The position numbers and the translations under genes are program-made. From Roseateles subflavus (GTDB lineage: Bacteria; Pseudomonadota; Gammaproteobacteria; Burkholderiales; Burkholderiaceae_C): a stretch of DNA of 64,000 bases. This document shows, piece after piece, positions 40,540 through 52,356 of the stretch. The stretch covers positions 705,284-769,283 of the forward strand of contig NZ_JASVDS010000003.1 in NCBI RefSeq assembly GCF_030285365.1, given 5' to 3'. The notes below the pieces were generated by a model, which was given only the letters and a program-made list of their open reading frames with translations, did no database searches and was not told the origin of the DNA. Position 1 is the stretch's first letter. Every line of letters starts with the position of its first letter.

Positions 40540-43068
40540 ATGACCGCCCACCCCCACGACGCCCCCGGCCCCGATTCCCTCGACGATCTCTTCGGCGATG
40601 CCCCCGCGCCGCGGCCGTCCTTCGCCGGATCGGGCCGTGGCGAGGCCCAGAACGGCCTGCTCAAGGGACTCAACCCCGAGCAGCTGGCCGCCGTCACACT
40701 GGGGCAGGAACCGGCGCTGATCCTCGCCGGGGCCGGCTCGGGCAAGACCCGCGTGCTGACCACGCGCATCGCCTGGCTGCTGAACCAGGGCCTCGCGACG
40801 CCCGGCGGCATCATGGCCGTGACCTTCACCAACAAGGCCTCGAAGGAGATGCTCACGCGGCTCTCGGCCATGCTGCCCTACAACGTGCGGGGCATGTGGA
40901 TCGGCACCTTCCACGGCCTGTGCAACCGCTTCCTGCGCGCGCATTGGAAGCTGGCGGGGCTGCCGCAGGGCTTCCAGATCCTCGATGCCTCGGACACGGT
41001 CTCGGCCGTCAAGCGCGTGATCAAGGCCATGAACCTCGACGAGGAGCGCTTCGTGCCCAAGCAGGTCAGCTGGTTCATCGCCGGCGCCAAGGAGGACGGC
41101 CTGCGCCCCAAGGACATCGACCTGCGCGACGAGCAGACGCGCAAGCTCGCGGACATCTACCAGGCCTACGAGGACCAGTGCAAGCGCGAGGGCGTGGTGG
41201 ACTTCGCCGAGCTCATGCTCCGTGCCTATGAGCTGCTGCGCGACAACGCCGCGCTGCGCGAGCACTACCAGCACCGCTTCCAGTACCTGCTGGTGGACGA
41301 GTTCCAGGACACCAACAAGCTGCAGTACGCCTGGCTGAAGATGTTCGCGCCGCCGGGCCGCGGGCAGGGCGTGTTCGCGGTGGGCGACGACGACCAGAGC
41401 ATCTACGCCTTCCGCGGCGCCCGCGTGGGCAATATGAGCGACTTCGAGCGCGAGTACCGCGTGCACCGTGTGGTCAAGCTGGAACAGAACTACCGCAGCT
41501 ACGGCCACATCCTCGATGCCGCCAACGAGCTGATCAGCCGCAACAGCCACCGCCTGGGCAAGAACCTGCGCACCGACATGGGCCCGGGCGAACCCGTGCG
41601 CGTGAACGAGGCGGCCAGCGACTTCAACGAGGCCCAGTGGCTGCTGGAGGAGGCGCAGGCGCTGCACCGCCAGGGCCTGGCGCGCTCGGAGATCGCCATC
41701 CTGTACCGCAGCAATGCGCAGTCGCGGGTGATCGAGTCGGCGCTGTTCAACGCCGGCATCCCCTACCGCGTGTACGGCGGCCTGCGCTTCTTCGAGCGTG
41801 CGGAAGTGAAGCATGCGCTGGCCTACCTGCGCCTGATCGAGAACGCCAACGACGACACCAGCTTCCTGCGCGTGGTGAACTTCCCGGCCCGCGGCATCGG
41901 CGCGCGCACGCTGGAGCTGCTGCAGGACGCCGCGCGCCAGAGCGGCCGCAGCCTCTACCAGAGCGTGGCCGCGGTGCCTGGCAAGGGCGGCAGCAATCTG
42001 GCGGCCTTCGTGAACCTGGTCGAGTCCATGCGCAACCTGACGCAAGGCCTGACCCTGCGCGAGATCATCGAGCAGATGCTGGCCACCTCGGGCCTCGCGG
42101 ACTTCTACCGCACCGACAAGGACGGCGCCGAGCGGCTGGAGAATCTGGACGAACTCGTGAACGCGGCCGAGGCCTTCGTGACGCAGGAGGGCTTCGGCAA
42201 GGACGCCGTGGCGCTGCCCGTCGACGAGCTGGGCGCCGCCGGCGGCTTCACGCCGGGCCAGATCGCGGCGGGTGACCCGCCCGCCATTGCCGCCGTCACC
42301 CTCACCCCGGATGCCGAGACGGGCGAGATCGTCTCGCCGCTGGCCGCCTTCCTGACGCATGCCTCGCTCGAGGCGGGCGACAACCAGGCGCAGGCCGGGC
42401 AGGACGCCATCCAGCTCATGACCGTGCACTCGGCCAAGGGCCTGGAGTTCGACGCCGTCTTCATCACCGGCCTGGAAGAAGGGCTGTTCCCGCACGAGAA
42501 CTCGCTGTCCGACGGCGACGGGCTGGAGGAAGAGCGCCGGCTGATGTACGTGGCCATCACCCGGGCCCGCCAGCGCCTCTACCTGAGCTTCAGCCAGACG
42601 CGCATGCTGCACGGCCAGACGCGCTACAACGTCAAGAGCCGCTTCCTGGACGAGCTGCCCGAGGCCTCGCTGAAGTGGCTGACGCCGCGCAACCAGGGCT
42701 TCGGCTCGGGCTTTGCGCGCGAGTACCAGCAGGCCTGGGAGCGGGGCTCCGGGCTCAAGTCCATGGTGGGTGCCGGGCGCGTCGAGCGCCAGGCGCCGGC
42801 CTGGCAGCAGGAGCGCGAGGGCAAGGACGCCCCGTCCTTCGGCGGCGCCCCCGTGCCCAAGACCATGAAGCAGGCCGCGGCCGCGAAGGTGGGCGACGAG
42901 CACGGCGGCCTGCGCGTGGGCAAGCCGGTCTTCCACAACAAGTTCGGCGAGGGCGTGCTGCTGACGCTGGAGGGCAGCGGCCCGGACGCGCGGGCCCAGG
43001 TCAACTTCGGGCGCCACGGCACCAAGTGGCTGGCGCTGGCGGTGGCGAAGCTGACGCCGATCGACTGA
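40540..43068 (+). CDS. uvrD: DNA helicase II (UvrD/PcrA family)
   Basis: An 842-residue SF1A helicase. Motifs in order: GLNPEQLAAVT (Q motif), AGAGSGKTRVL (Walker A), VTFTNKASKEM (Ia), GTFHGLCNRFL, LLVDEFQDTNKLQ (Walker B), GDDDQSIYAFRGA (III), LEQNYRS (IV), VMTVHSAKGLEFD-type block LMTVHSAKGLEFD (V) and VAITRARQRLYLSF (VI). The C-terminal Tudor-like segment VGKPVFHNKFGEGVLL is the RNA-polymerase-contacting region of UvrD/PcrA. It unwinds DNA 3' to 5' in mismatch and nucleotide-excision repair. A 14-of-15 copy of the dispersed word is at 42042-42056. Confidence 0.95.
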   Translation: MTAHPHDAPGPDSLDDLFGDAPAPRPSFAGSGRGEAQNGLLKGLNPEQLAAVTLGQEPALILAGAGSGKTRVLTTRIAWLLNQGLATPGGIMAVTFTNKASKEMLTRLSAMLPYNVRGMWIGTFHGLCNRFLRAHWKLAGLPQGFQILDASDTVSAVKRVIKAMNLDEERFVPKQVSWFIAGAKEDGLRPKDIDLRDEQTRKLADIYQAYEDQCKREGVVDFAELMLRAYELLRDNAALREHYQHRFQYLLVDEFQDTNKLQYAWLKMFAPPGRGQGVFAVGDDDQSIYAFRGARVGNMSDFEREYRVHRVVKLEQNYRSYGHILDAANELISRNSHRLGKNLRTDMGPGEPVRVNEAASDFNEAQWLLEEAQALHRQGLARSEIAILYRSNAQSRVIESALFNAGIPYRVYGGLRFFERAEVKHALAYLRLIENANDDTSFLRVVNFPARGIGARTLELLQDAARQSGRSLYQSVAAVPGKGGSNLAAFVNLVESMRNLTQGLTLREIIEQMLATSGLADFYRTDKDGAERLENLDELVNAAEAFVTQEGFGKDAVALPVDELGAAGGFTPGQIAAGDPPAIAAVTLTPDAETGEIVSPLAAFLTHASLEAGDNQAQAGQDAIQLMTVHSAKGLEFDAVFITGLEEGLFPHENSLSDGDGLEEERRLMYVAITRARQRLYLSFSQTRMLHGQTRYNVKSRFLDELPEASLKWLTPRNQGFGSGFAREYQQAWERGSGLKSMVGAGRVERQAPAWQQEREGKDAPSFGGAPVPKTMKQAAAAKVGDEHGGLRVGKPVFHNKFGEGVLLTLEGSGPDARAQVNFGRHGTKWLALAVAKLTPID

Positions 43069-43097
43069 GGCCGGCGAAGCGCGTCGATGGTGCTGCA

Positions 43098-43333
43098 CGG
43101 CGGCGAGCCCGCCCGCGGCGGGGCGCCTTGTGTGGCGCCGAGGAGCGCAGGGGTCCGGAGCCGCGCGCGGCAGCGCGCATCGTGGTCTGACTGGGCGCGC
43201 CTGTCCGAGCGCAATGAGCGCAGCGAATGGAGCGAGTTACGCGCCCGCTCCGGACCGCGAGCACCGCAGGGGAGGCGGCCCGTCAGGGCCGGCCGCCGCA
43301 CACTGCGCCCCGCCGCGGGCGGGCTCGCTGCCG
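43098..43333. repeat. Large nested inverted-repeat element between convergent genes
   Basis: The outer arms are perfect over 24 bases: 43103-43126 (starts GCGAGCCCGCC) and 43305-43328 (ends GGCGGGCTCGC). They extend by CGGC/GCCG beyond one G-T pair. Inside lie GTGTG/CACAC, GGTCCGGAGC (43152-43161) with GCTCCGGACC (43247-43256), and GGGCGCG with CGCGCCC. The element spans 236 bases, most of the 341-base gap between uvrD and the POT gene. I see no protein gene in it. Confidence 0.75.
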
Positions 43334-43358
43334 GGCCCGCTCAAGTCCTGGCAGAACG

Positions 43359-43384
43359 AAAAATGGCCGGGTCCCCCCGGCCAT
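43359..43384 (-). terminator. Intrinsic terminator of the POT transporter gene
   Basis: On the minus strand the stem ATGGCCGGG/CCCGGCCAT is followed by TTTTTCG. Confidence 0.85.
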
Positions 43385-43409
43385 GGCGACTCACCAGCGA
43401 ACGCCGCGC

Positions 43410-44846
43410 TCAGGCTGCGGCCGGCTTCGCATGCTCGTCGTCGAGCAGCTGGCCGAAGACCAGCTTGAAGAGCAGCAGCAGCACCGCCGCCGAGGCCACG
43501 AGACCCGCGTGCAGCGCCCAGAAGCTGGGGCCGCTCATCTCGCCCAGCAGGCCGGCGAGCCAGCCCACCAGCGTGTTGCCCAGGAAGAGGTGCAGGTAGT
43601 AGCAGCCGATCATCAGCCCGGCCATGCGCTGCGGCGCGGCGCGGGAATAGAGCGCGAGGCCCACCGGCAGGATGTTGGCGAAGCCCAGGTTGTTCAGCAG
43701 GTTGTAGCCGAGGGTCCAGACCAGGCTGACGCGGGCGTGGTCCTGCTCGATCATCCGGGCGGCCAGCACGATCAGCAGCGGCGCGGTGCAGGCCAGGGCC
43801 GAGCCCAGGGCCATCTTGGTCAGCTCGTCCGGCTCGCGGCGGCGGGTGGCCCACCAGCGCCAGAAGGCGATGGAGCCCAGCATGGTCAGCAGGCTGGTCG
43901 TGGCGTCGAGCGCCTGCAGCCAGGTCAGGGGAATGGACCAGCCGAAGAGCACCATGTCCATGTGATCCTGCGCCCACAGCGGGTAGGCGTTGTTGAACTG
44001 CTGGTTGCCGACGATGGACAGCATCAGCACCGGGATCATGCAGACGAGCAGGGCCAGGCGGGCCTTGTCCCGGCCCGTCATGGGCGCGGACGCGGCGGCA
44101 TCACGGGCCTGTGCGCGGCGCGGGGCCTCGGCCGGCAGGTAGCGGCGGCCGGCCAGGTAGACCACCAGACCGATCAGCATGCCCACGCCCGCGGCGCCGA
44201 AGCCCCAGTGCCAGGCCACCTTCTCGCCCAGCGTGCCGCAGACCAGCGGCGAGGCGATCACCGCGATCTGCACGGCCAGCATGAAGATCTGGAAGGCGCT
44301 CGCCCGGCGCTTGTCCTCGGGCTTGTAGAGCGCGCCGACCTGCGCAGCGATATTGCCCTTGAACGCCCCCACGCCCACCAGCAGGCAGGCGATGGCGAGC
44401 AGGAAGCTGCGGTCGAAGGCCATCAGGAAGTGGCCCAGCGCCATCAGCGAGGCGCCGATGGTGATGGTGCGGGTGCGGCCCAGCCAGCGGTCGGCCACGA
44501 TGCCGCCGAGCAGGGGCGTGAGGTAGACGAGGCCGGCATAGAGCCCGAAGACGATGGACGCGAGCTGCTGCGTCTTGCGCGGGCCGGTCACGGATTCGAT
44601 CAGGGCGCGCAGGCTGTCGATGCCGGCGACGTTGCCGATGTTCTCGGGCAGGAAGAGGTAGTTGCTGAGGTACAGCACCAGCAGCGCCTGCATGCCGTAA
44701 TAGGAGAAGCGCTCCCAGAACTCGCAGAAGGCGAGCCAGCCCAGGCCCACGGGGTGGCCGAGGAAGGCACGGTCCAGGCGATCGCCGGAGGCGGCCTGGG
44801 AGGAAGCGCCGCTCGAGGCGGCGTCAGAGGGAAGCACGGCGGACAT
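43410..44846 (-). CDS. POT/PTR family proton-dependent oligopeptide transporter
   Basis: A 478-residue MFS protein with about 12-14 hydrophobic segments. The POT signature is present in TM1 as EFWERFSYYGMQALLVLYL. Further family blocks are GGIVADRWLGRTRTI and GAFKGNIAAQVGALY. It imports di- or tripeptides with protons into the cytosol. Proline near the end of TM5 and the FNNAYPLW-type block QQFNNAYPLWAQ are also typical. It is a single gene with its own terminator. Confidence 0.92.
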   Translation of the reverse strand: MSAVLPSDAASSGASSQAASGDRLDRAFLGHPVGLGWLAFCEFWERFSYYGMQALLVLYLSNYLFLPENIGNVAGIDSLRALIESVTGPRKTQQLASIVFGLYAGLVYLTPLLGGIVADRWLGRTRTITIGASLMALGHFLMAFDRSFLLAIACLLVGVGAFKGNIAAQVGALYKPEDKRRASAFQIFMLAVQIAVIASPLVCGTLGEKVAWHWGFGAAGVGMLIGLVVYLAGRRYLPAEAPRRAQARDAAASAPMTGRDKARLALLVCMIPVLMLSIVGNQQFNNAYPLWAQDHMDMVLFGWSIPLTWLQALDATTSLLTMLGSIAFWRWWATRRREPDELTKMALGSALACTAPLLIVLAARMIEQDHARVSLVWTLGYNLLNNLGFANILPVGLALYSRAAPQRMAGLMIGCYYLHLFLGNTLVGWLAGLLGEMSGPSFWALHAGLVASAAVLLLLFKLVFGQLLDDEHAKPAAA

Positions 44847-44919
44847 GGCAGCCTTGTCTGAAAGGGAAAGGGGCTACTGCAAAGGTCCGCCACTGTCGCT
44901 GAACTGGGAAGGAAGCGCC

Positions 44920-44955
44920 ATCCAGGCTTCCCTGGATGACGATATATCGCGATAT
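44920..44955. promoter_or_regulatory. Inverted repeats upstream of the POT transporter gene
   Basis: ATCCAGG/CCTGGAT (44920-44937) and the 12-bp palindrome ATATCGCGATAT (44944-44955) lie 75-110 bases before the POT start. The palindrome stands out in GC-rich DNA and may be an operator; the regulator is unknown. Confidence 0.35.
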
Positions 44956-44960
44956 GCGAC

Positions 44961-45018
44961 AGAAAAGAGCCCCCGGAAGACCGGGCTCAAAGAAAAAAGC
45001 CCCCGGGACACCGGGGGC
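44961..45018 (-). terminator. Tandem intrinsic terminators of the PhoX-like gene
   Basis: Two consecutive minus-strand hairpins occur. GCCCCCGG/CCGGGGGC is followed by TTTTTT, then GAGCCCGG/CCGGGGGCTC by TTTTCT. Their similar sequence suggests a duplicated terminator. Confidence 0.85.
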
Positions 45019-45077
45019 CAAACGAGACAGACGGTGTGTATCCGGTGTCAGGGTCTTTCTTGAGGTCTCCCGCGGGC

Positions 45078-47051
45078 TCAGACCTTGTTCAGCTTGATGC
45101 TGGAGGTCTCGCTGGTCAGGTAGCCCACGCAGGCGCCGAAGCGGTTCTTGTAGTTGGTGTTCAGCAGCGGTTCCAGCGTGCCCTTGACCACGTTGTGGAT
45201 GCCGCCCCAGTCGCCCGGGTGCTGGAAGTTGCTGGTGATGTAGGTCCAGCCGTTGAGGTCGTCCACCACGCCCAGGCCGGTGGCTTCGGCGCCGGCAGGC
45301 ATCGAGACCAGGCGGCTGAGCTGCTTGGTGTCGACGTTGTAGGCCCAGACGAAGTTGTTGACGTGCTGGCTGCTGTCCTCGCCGATGAAGAGGGTGCGCA
45401 GCTTTTCCGAGAACTTCAGGTTGTCCGGGTTGGCGACCTTGTCGGGGTTGCCGGTGTTGCCTAGGGCGTCGGCGGTGATGTCCTCGCCCAGCAGCAGGGC
45501 ACGGGTCAGGCTGGGCACCCACTCGCTGTTGATGGCGGTGCCGGCCGTGTCCTTCTGGCTGGCGCTCAGGGTATGGGCGAACACGCCGCCGGCGTTCAGG
45601 GCCTTGTCGACGCCGACGCCGTAGGCCTCGTTGTTGGCCGCATTGCCCTTGACCATGGACGACTGGATGTTCTGCAGGGCCGAGTAGGCGATCTTGTCCT
45701 TGGCGTTGACGGTCGTGCCTTCCATCTTGGTGAAGGCCATCGAGCCACCGGCCAGCGCGGCGTAGCGGTGCGTTTCCAGGAACGCGGCGGCCTTCTCCAT
45801 GCCGGCCTTCACGCGCACCCACTGGACCTTGCCGCCCAGCCAGATCTTGGTGAAGGTGGCGTCCTTCGGGTCGGTGGTGGCCACGTCCATGATGTCGGCG
45901 GGCTTGAGCGTGTCGGCCAGCTTCTCGATTTCGGCGCTGGTGGCGCTGCCCAGCTTGATCCAGGTGATCGGCGCGCCCGCGGCGGCCGGGTCCAGCGAGA
46001 AGCCGGCGCCGAACTTGGCGACGTACAGCGAGCCGGACGAGAGGTCCTTCTCCTTGTCGGCCACGAACATGAAGAAGCCGCCGTTGGTGGCGTCGTCACC
46101 CATGATGGCGGTGCGGTTGTCGGGCATCACCTGGATCAGCTCGTGCGAGATGCGGCCCAGGCAGTAGTGCTTCTTGATCGTGCCCGTGCCGTCGGGGTTG
46201 ACGGTGACTTCGGGCAGGTGGCCGTAGTGGTAGGGATTGGCCTTGGTCTCGTCGCCGTACAGGTTCTTGCTGTAGGCCTTGAACATGGTGTTGGAGGCGA
46301 TGGTGAAGGCGTCCGGCTCGTACTCTTCCGAGGACAGGTGGGTGCCCCAGGGCGACAGGCTGGAACCGCAGGTGATCCACAGGCCGTGGGCGGCCGAGGT
46401 GTCCACGTTGTGGTACTTCACCAGGCTCAGCTTGCCGGTGGTCTGGTCCTGGTCCAGGGTCAGCACGGCGATGGGGGAGGGCAGCTTGCCGTACATGTCG
46501 GTCTTGCCGTCCTGGGCCCAGGTCGTGTACTCGAACTGCACGACCGCGAACACGGCCTTGCCCTTCACGCCGGCCACATTGGCGTTGGGCACGCTCAGCA
46601 GCGAGGTGCCGTCCGGGGAGTCGCTGAAGAACTGGCGCTCCTTGCCGGCCACGGTCGTGTCGATGATGGCCTTGCCGGTGATGTCCACGTAGCCGCCGGC
46701 CAGCACGGTGCCGCCCTTGCCGTCCGGCACGAGGTCGCCCGTCACGAAGAAGGGCTGGTAGGCCAGCTTGAAGCTTTGCTTGCTGCTGTCGCTCAGGGTG
46801 ACGTCCAGCGAGGAGGCCACCAGGGTCTTGGCCATGGAGGCGGCATCGGACAGGTTGGGCGCGGCCATCGCGGCGAAGGCGGCGGAGGCGAAGCTCGGCG
46901 TGGGCTTCGGCGCGGGGGTGTCGTCGCTGCCGCTGCCGCAGGCGCTCAGCAGGGAGGTGGCGGCCACGCCGCTCAAGGGCAGCATGAGGGGGGTACCCAG
47001 GAACTTCAGGGCTTGGCGGCGATTGGGAGTGCTGGACATGGTCTGGCTCAT
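45078..47051 (-). CDS. PhoX-like (DUF839) secreted phosphatase
   Basis: A 657-residue exported protein. The N-terminus has a twin-arginine motif (NRRQALKFLG) and a lipobox-like LLSAC, so it is probably a Tat-exported lipoprotein. The body is a DUF839/PhoX beta-propeller with WITCGSSLSPWGTHLSSEEYEPD, YCLGRISHELIQVMPDNRTAIMGDD and NPDNLKFSEKLRTLFIGEDSS. PhoX enzymes are calcium/iron alkaline phosphatases acting in the periplasm. A start at 47039 is also possible. A weak Pho-box-like array lies upstream (47120-47137), consistent with a phosphate role but not decisive. Confidence 0.82.
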   Translation of the reverse strand: MSQTMSSTPNRRQALKFLGTPLMLPLSGVAATSLLSACGSGSDDTPAPKPTPSFASAAFAAMAAPNLSDAASMAKTLVASSLDVTLSDSSKQSFKLAYQPFFVTGDLVPDGKGGTVLAGGYVDITGKAIIDTTVAGKERQFFSDSPDGTSLLSVPNANVAGVKGKAVFAVVQFEYTTWAQDGKTDMYGKLPSPIAVLTLDQDQTTGKLSLVKYHNVDTSAAHGLWITCGSSLSPWGTHLSSEEYEPDAFTIASNTMFKAYSKNLYGDETKANPYHYGHLPEVTVNPDGTGTIKKHYCLGRISHELIQVMPDNRTAIMGDDATNGGFFMFVADKEKDLSSGSLYVAKFGAGFSLDPAAAGAPITWIKLGSATSAEIEKLADTLKPADIMDVATTDPKDATFTKIWLGGKVQWVRVKAGMEKAAAFLETHRYAALAGGSMAFTKMEGTTVNAKDKIAYSALQNIQSSMVKGNAANNEAYGVGVDKALNAGGVFAHTLSASQKDTAGTAINSEWVPSLTRALLLGEDITADALGNTGNPDKVANPDNLKFSEKLRTLFIGEDSSQHVNNFVWAYNVDTKQLSRLVSMPAGAEATGLGVVDDLNGWTYITSNFQHPGDWGGIHNVVKGTLEPLLNTNYKNRFGACVGYLTSETSSIKLNKV

Positions 47052-47119
47052 TCAGAAGGGTGCTCGAACCGCCTGCCGAAGGGTGGGCGGTGCTTGGGGC
47101 GGCACTCTAGGCAGGGGCC

Positions 47120-47137
47120 ATGTCATCCCCGTGACGC
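47120..47137 (-). promoter_or_regulatory. Weak Pho-box-like element upstream of the PhoX-like gene
   Basis: On the minus strand GCGTCAC, four bases and ATGACAT match the CTGTCAT half-site at 4/7 and 5/7. A further CCGCCAT (5/7) lies at the correct 11-base spacing upstream. It is suggestive only because of the gene it precedes. Confidence 0.25.
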
Positions 47138-47173
47138 TTTGATGGCGGCACTGACACAAAGCGCCAGGGAGGC

Positions 47174-47201
47174 AAAGCAAAGAGGCTCCCGAAGGAGCCT
47201 C
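47174..47201 (-). terminator. Intrinsic terminator of the thrB-BPSS1780 operon
   Basis: On the minus strand GAGGCTCC and GGAGCCTC enclose a TTCG tetraloop, followed by TTTGCTTT. Confidence 0.8.
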
Positions 47202-47229
47202 TCGTGCGATGCCAGCGGCGTCGTCGGGG

Positions 47230-48087
47230 TCAGGTCTTGCTGTCCAGCACGTCCTTCGGGGCGCCGAACATGAAGCAGTCGACGAAGGTGAAGTAGAGCG
47301 AGGCGTAGAAGGCCGAGCCGAGCGCGTACATCGCGATGATGCCCAGCAGCGGCAGCAGTGCGCTCAGGCCCGTCAGTGCGAAGGCCGCACTGAGCATGCC
47401 ACCGCCGAGGCTGGCGGCGAGCTGCACGCCCAGCCAGCCCAGCATGTAGACGGAAAAGGCGCCGCGGTTGCGCCACACGCCGAGGGTGCTGGAGAACAGC
47501 GCCTGCAGGACACCCTGGCCGCCCCAGTGGACCAGCGCGGGGGCGTGCCAGTAGGGCGTGCTGATCAGGGCGATCCAGCCCAGGCGCAGCAGGAAGCCGC
47601 TGAAGAGCACCGGGTCGGCCGATGGCATGTCGGCCGGCGGCTTGCCGTCCTGCCCGGGCTGACCGGCCTGCGCCATGGCCTCCATGAACTTGTCCAGCGC
47701 CGTGCCGAAGGCGCCGCCGTCCAGCTGGTCGGCCAGCAGCAGGCCGCCGACGGTCAGCAGTGCGAAGCTGAAGCCCAGGACGAGCTGCGTGTTGCGGCGC
47801 TCGGGGGTCAGCTGCAGCGGCGCGATGAAGACGCTGGGCACCGGCCGCTTGCCCTGCAGCACCAGGTGCGTGGCCAGCATGAAGCCCAGCGAGAACAGCG
47901 GCATCATCGCCAGCAGCAGGAAGCGCAGCGGCGCCGGCAGCGCCAGCGTGAGCAGGTTCAGCAGCATCAGGGCCGAGAAGAGGCCGACCATGCCCAGCGG
48001 CGCCCGCTGCACGATCTTGAAGCCATGGCGCACCCACAGCAGGCCGTTGGCCGCCGGGACGTTCTGCAGGTGAAGGGTCAGGGCCAT
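47230..48087 (-). CDS. BPSS1780 family membrane protein
   Basis: A 285-residue inner-membrane protein with about six hydrophobic segments (for example MVGLFSALMLLNLLTLALP and LLLAMMPLFSLGFMLATHLV). The N-terminal LQNVPAANGLLWVRHGFKIVQRAP is the recognisable family block. The function is unknown. It starts directly after the thrB stop with no spacer, and the pair is a conserved neighbourhood in Burkholderiales. The stop codon TGA falls inside a 14-of-15 copy of the dispersed word (47226-47240). Confidence 0.8.
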   Translation of the reverse strand: MALTLHLQNVPAANGLLWVRHGFKIVQRAPLGMVGLFSALMLLNLLTLALPAPLRFLLLAMMPLFSLGFMLATHLVLQGKRPVPSVFIAPLQLTPERRNTQLVLGFSFALLTVGGLLLADQLDGGAFGTALDKFMEAMAQAGQPGQDGKPPADMPSADPVLFSGFLLRLGWIALISTPYWHAPALVHWGGQGVLQALFSSTLGVWRNRGAFSVYMLGWLGVQLAASLGGGMLSAAFALTGLSALLPLLGIIAMYALGSAFYASLYFTFVDCFMFGAPKDVLDSKT

Positions 48088-49068
48088 TCAGCGTTCCTGA
48101 GGGGCGAGGGCGTGCCAGGCGCGCGCGAGGCGCTCGCGCAGCACGCGCTCGAAGTGGGTGGGGTCATGAGGCTTGAGCAGCGAGGCCTCGCGCGGCAAGT
48201 GGTAGTCCCACAGCCGCGAGACCCAGAAGCGCAGGGCCGCCGCCCGCAGCAGGGCGGGCATCAGGCGGTGCTCGGCGCCGGTGAGGGGCCGCACGCGCTC
48301 GTAGGCCTCCACGAAAGCCTGGGCACGGGCCTCGTCGAGGCGGCCGCTGGCGAGGTCGATGCACCAGTCGTTCAGGCACACGGCGATGTCGAACAGGAAG
48401 GTGTCGACGCCGGCGAAGTAGAAGTCGAAGAAACCGCTGAGCTGCTCGCGGCCGGGCAGGCCCTCGAACATGACGTTGTCCCGGAACAGGTCGGCGTGGA
48501 TCGGGCCGCGCGGCAGCTCCGCGTAGCTCTGGGACGCCGCCAGCTGCTGCTGGAAGGCGAGCTCGCCGGACAGCAGCTCGGCCTGCTCCGGGGCGAGGAA
48601 GGGCAGCACCACGGGCACCGTCTCGGTCCACCAGGGCAGGCCCCGCAGATTGGGCTGGCTGAGGGTGTAGTCCTGGCCGGCCAGGTGCATGCGGGCGAGC
48701 ATGGCCCCAACCTGCTCGCAGTGGAAGAGATCGGGCGCGAGCTGGTGGCCGCCGCGCAGCTTGTTCACGACGGCCGCAGGCTTGCCCTGCACCGTGTGCA
48801 GGATCTCGCCCGCGGCGTCGGCCTGCGGGTCCGGCACGGGAATGCCGCGGCCCGCCAGGTGCTTCATCAGGCGCAGGTAGAAGGGCAGCTGCTCGAAGCC
48901 CAGGCGCTCGAAGATCGTCAGCACATAGTCGCCGCGCTCGGTGCTGACGAAGTAGTTGGTGTTCTCAATGCCGGCGGTGATGCCGCGCAGCGCGGTGACG
49001 GCGCCCAGCTGCAGGCGGTCCATCAGGACCTGGGCCTGCTCGACGGTGACTTGGGTGAAAACGGCCAT
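48088..49068 (-). CDS. thrB: Homoserine kinase (ThrB, APH-fold type)
   Basis: A 326-residue kinase of the aminoglycoside-phosphotransferase fold, the non-GHMP homoserine kinase found in many proteobacteria. Motifs are GIENTNYFVST, LTIFER, the catalytic PRGPIHADLFRDNVMF (HxDxxxxN) and GFFDFYFAGVDTFLFDIAVCLNDWC (metal-binding D). It phosphorylates homoserine for threonine synthesis. It is co-transcribed with the BPSS1780 gene. Confidence 0.93.
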   Translation of the reverse strand: MAVFTQVTVEQAQVLMDRLQLGAVTALRGITAGIENTNYFVSTERGDYVLTIFERLGFEQLPFYLRLMKHLAGRGIPVPDPQADAAGEILHTVQGKPAAVVNKLRGGHQLAPDLFHCEQVGAMLARMHLAGQDYTLSQPNLRGLPWWTETVPVVLPFLAPEQAELLSGELAFQQQLAASQSYAELPRGPIHADLFRDNVMFEGLPGREQLSGFFDFYFAGVDTFLFDIAVCLNDWCIDLASGRLDEARAQAFVEAYERVRPLTGAEHRLMPALLRAAALRFWVSRLWDYHLPREASLLKPHDPTHFERVLRERLARAWHALAPQER

Positions 49069-49112
49069 GGGAAGTGGGGCTGGACACGGCGGGCGCCGTG
49101 CCGGAGGGGAAC

Positions 49113-49481
49113 TTAGAAGCTGAACAGGCGCCAGACGCGCTGGCCGGCCCCGGCCTTGGCCGATGCGGCGCCGGGGCTCAGGTCGCGGCCGGGCTCGCCC
49201 AGCAGGATCTCGTACTCCGCGGCGCGGCCCTTGGGCTTGACCTTGGCGCTGACCGTCTGGCCGCGCACCCGGAGTTCCTCGATGCGGATGCTGTCATCTT
49301 CCAGCCGGATCTCCTGCACCGCCGGTTCGGAGGGATCCTGGGGAAGCGGCGGCGCGGCCGGGGTGTCGGCGGCGTGCGCAACGGTGGCCAGCGAGGCGAT
49401 CAGCGCGCCGGCCAGGGACAGGGCAACCCGGGCCGCGGTCCGGGCCGGCGATGACGGAGGAAGGCGGGTCGGGTTTTGCAT
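49113..49481 (-). CDS. DUF2782 periplasmic protein
   Basis: A 122-residue protein. A signal peptide spans about residues 16-38 (ARVALSLAGALIASLATVAHAA). The rest matches DUF2782: PAVQEIRLEDDSIRIEELRVRGQ, then RAAEYEILLGEPGRDLSPG. The function is unknown. It is divergent from polA and 44 bases before thrB, a placement common in beta- and gammaproteobacteria. Confidence 0.85.
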   Translation of the reverse strand: MQNPTRLPPSSPARTAARVALSLAGALIASLATVAHAADTPAAPPLPQDPSEPAVQEIRLEDDSIRIEELRVRGQTVSAKVKPKGRAAEYEILLGEPGRDLSPGAASAKAGAGQRVWRLFSF

Positions 49482-49566
49482 CCGGCAATTCTATGCGGGG
49501 CCACCCGCCGCCTGCCGGCCGCGTGCTGACAGGTTCCGGCGCCGCCTTGCGTGACAATGCGCCCCC

Positions 49567-52356
<2,790 letters not shown>

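Noticed and set aside
43195..43245. GAGCG-rich short repeats resembling a CRISPR-like array
   Set aside because: Units are too short and irregular, with no spacers; they are part of the larger inverted-repeat element.
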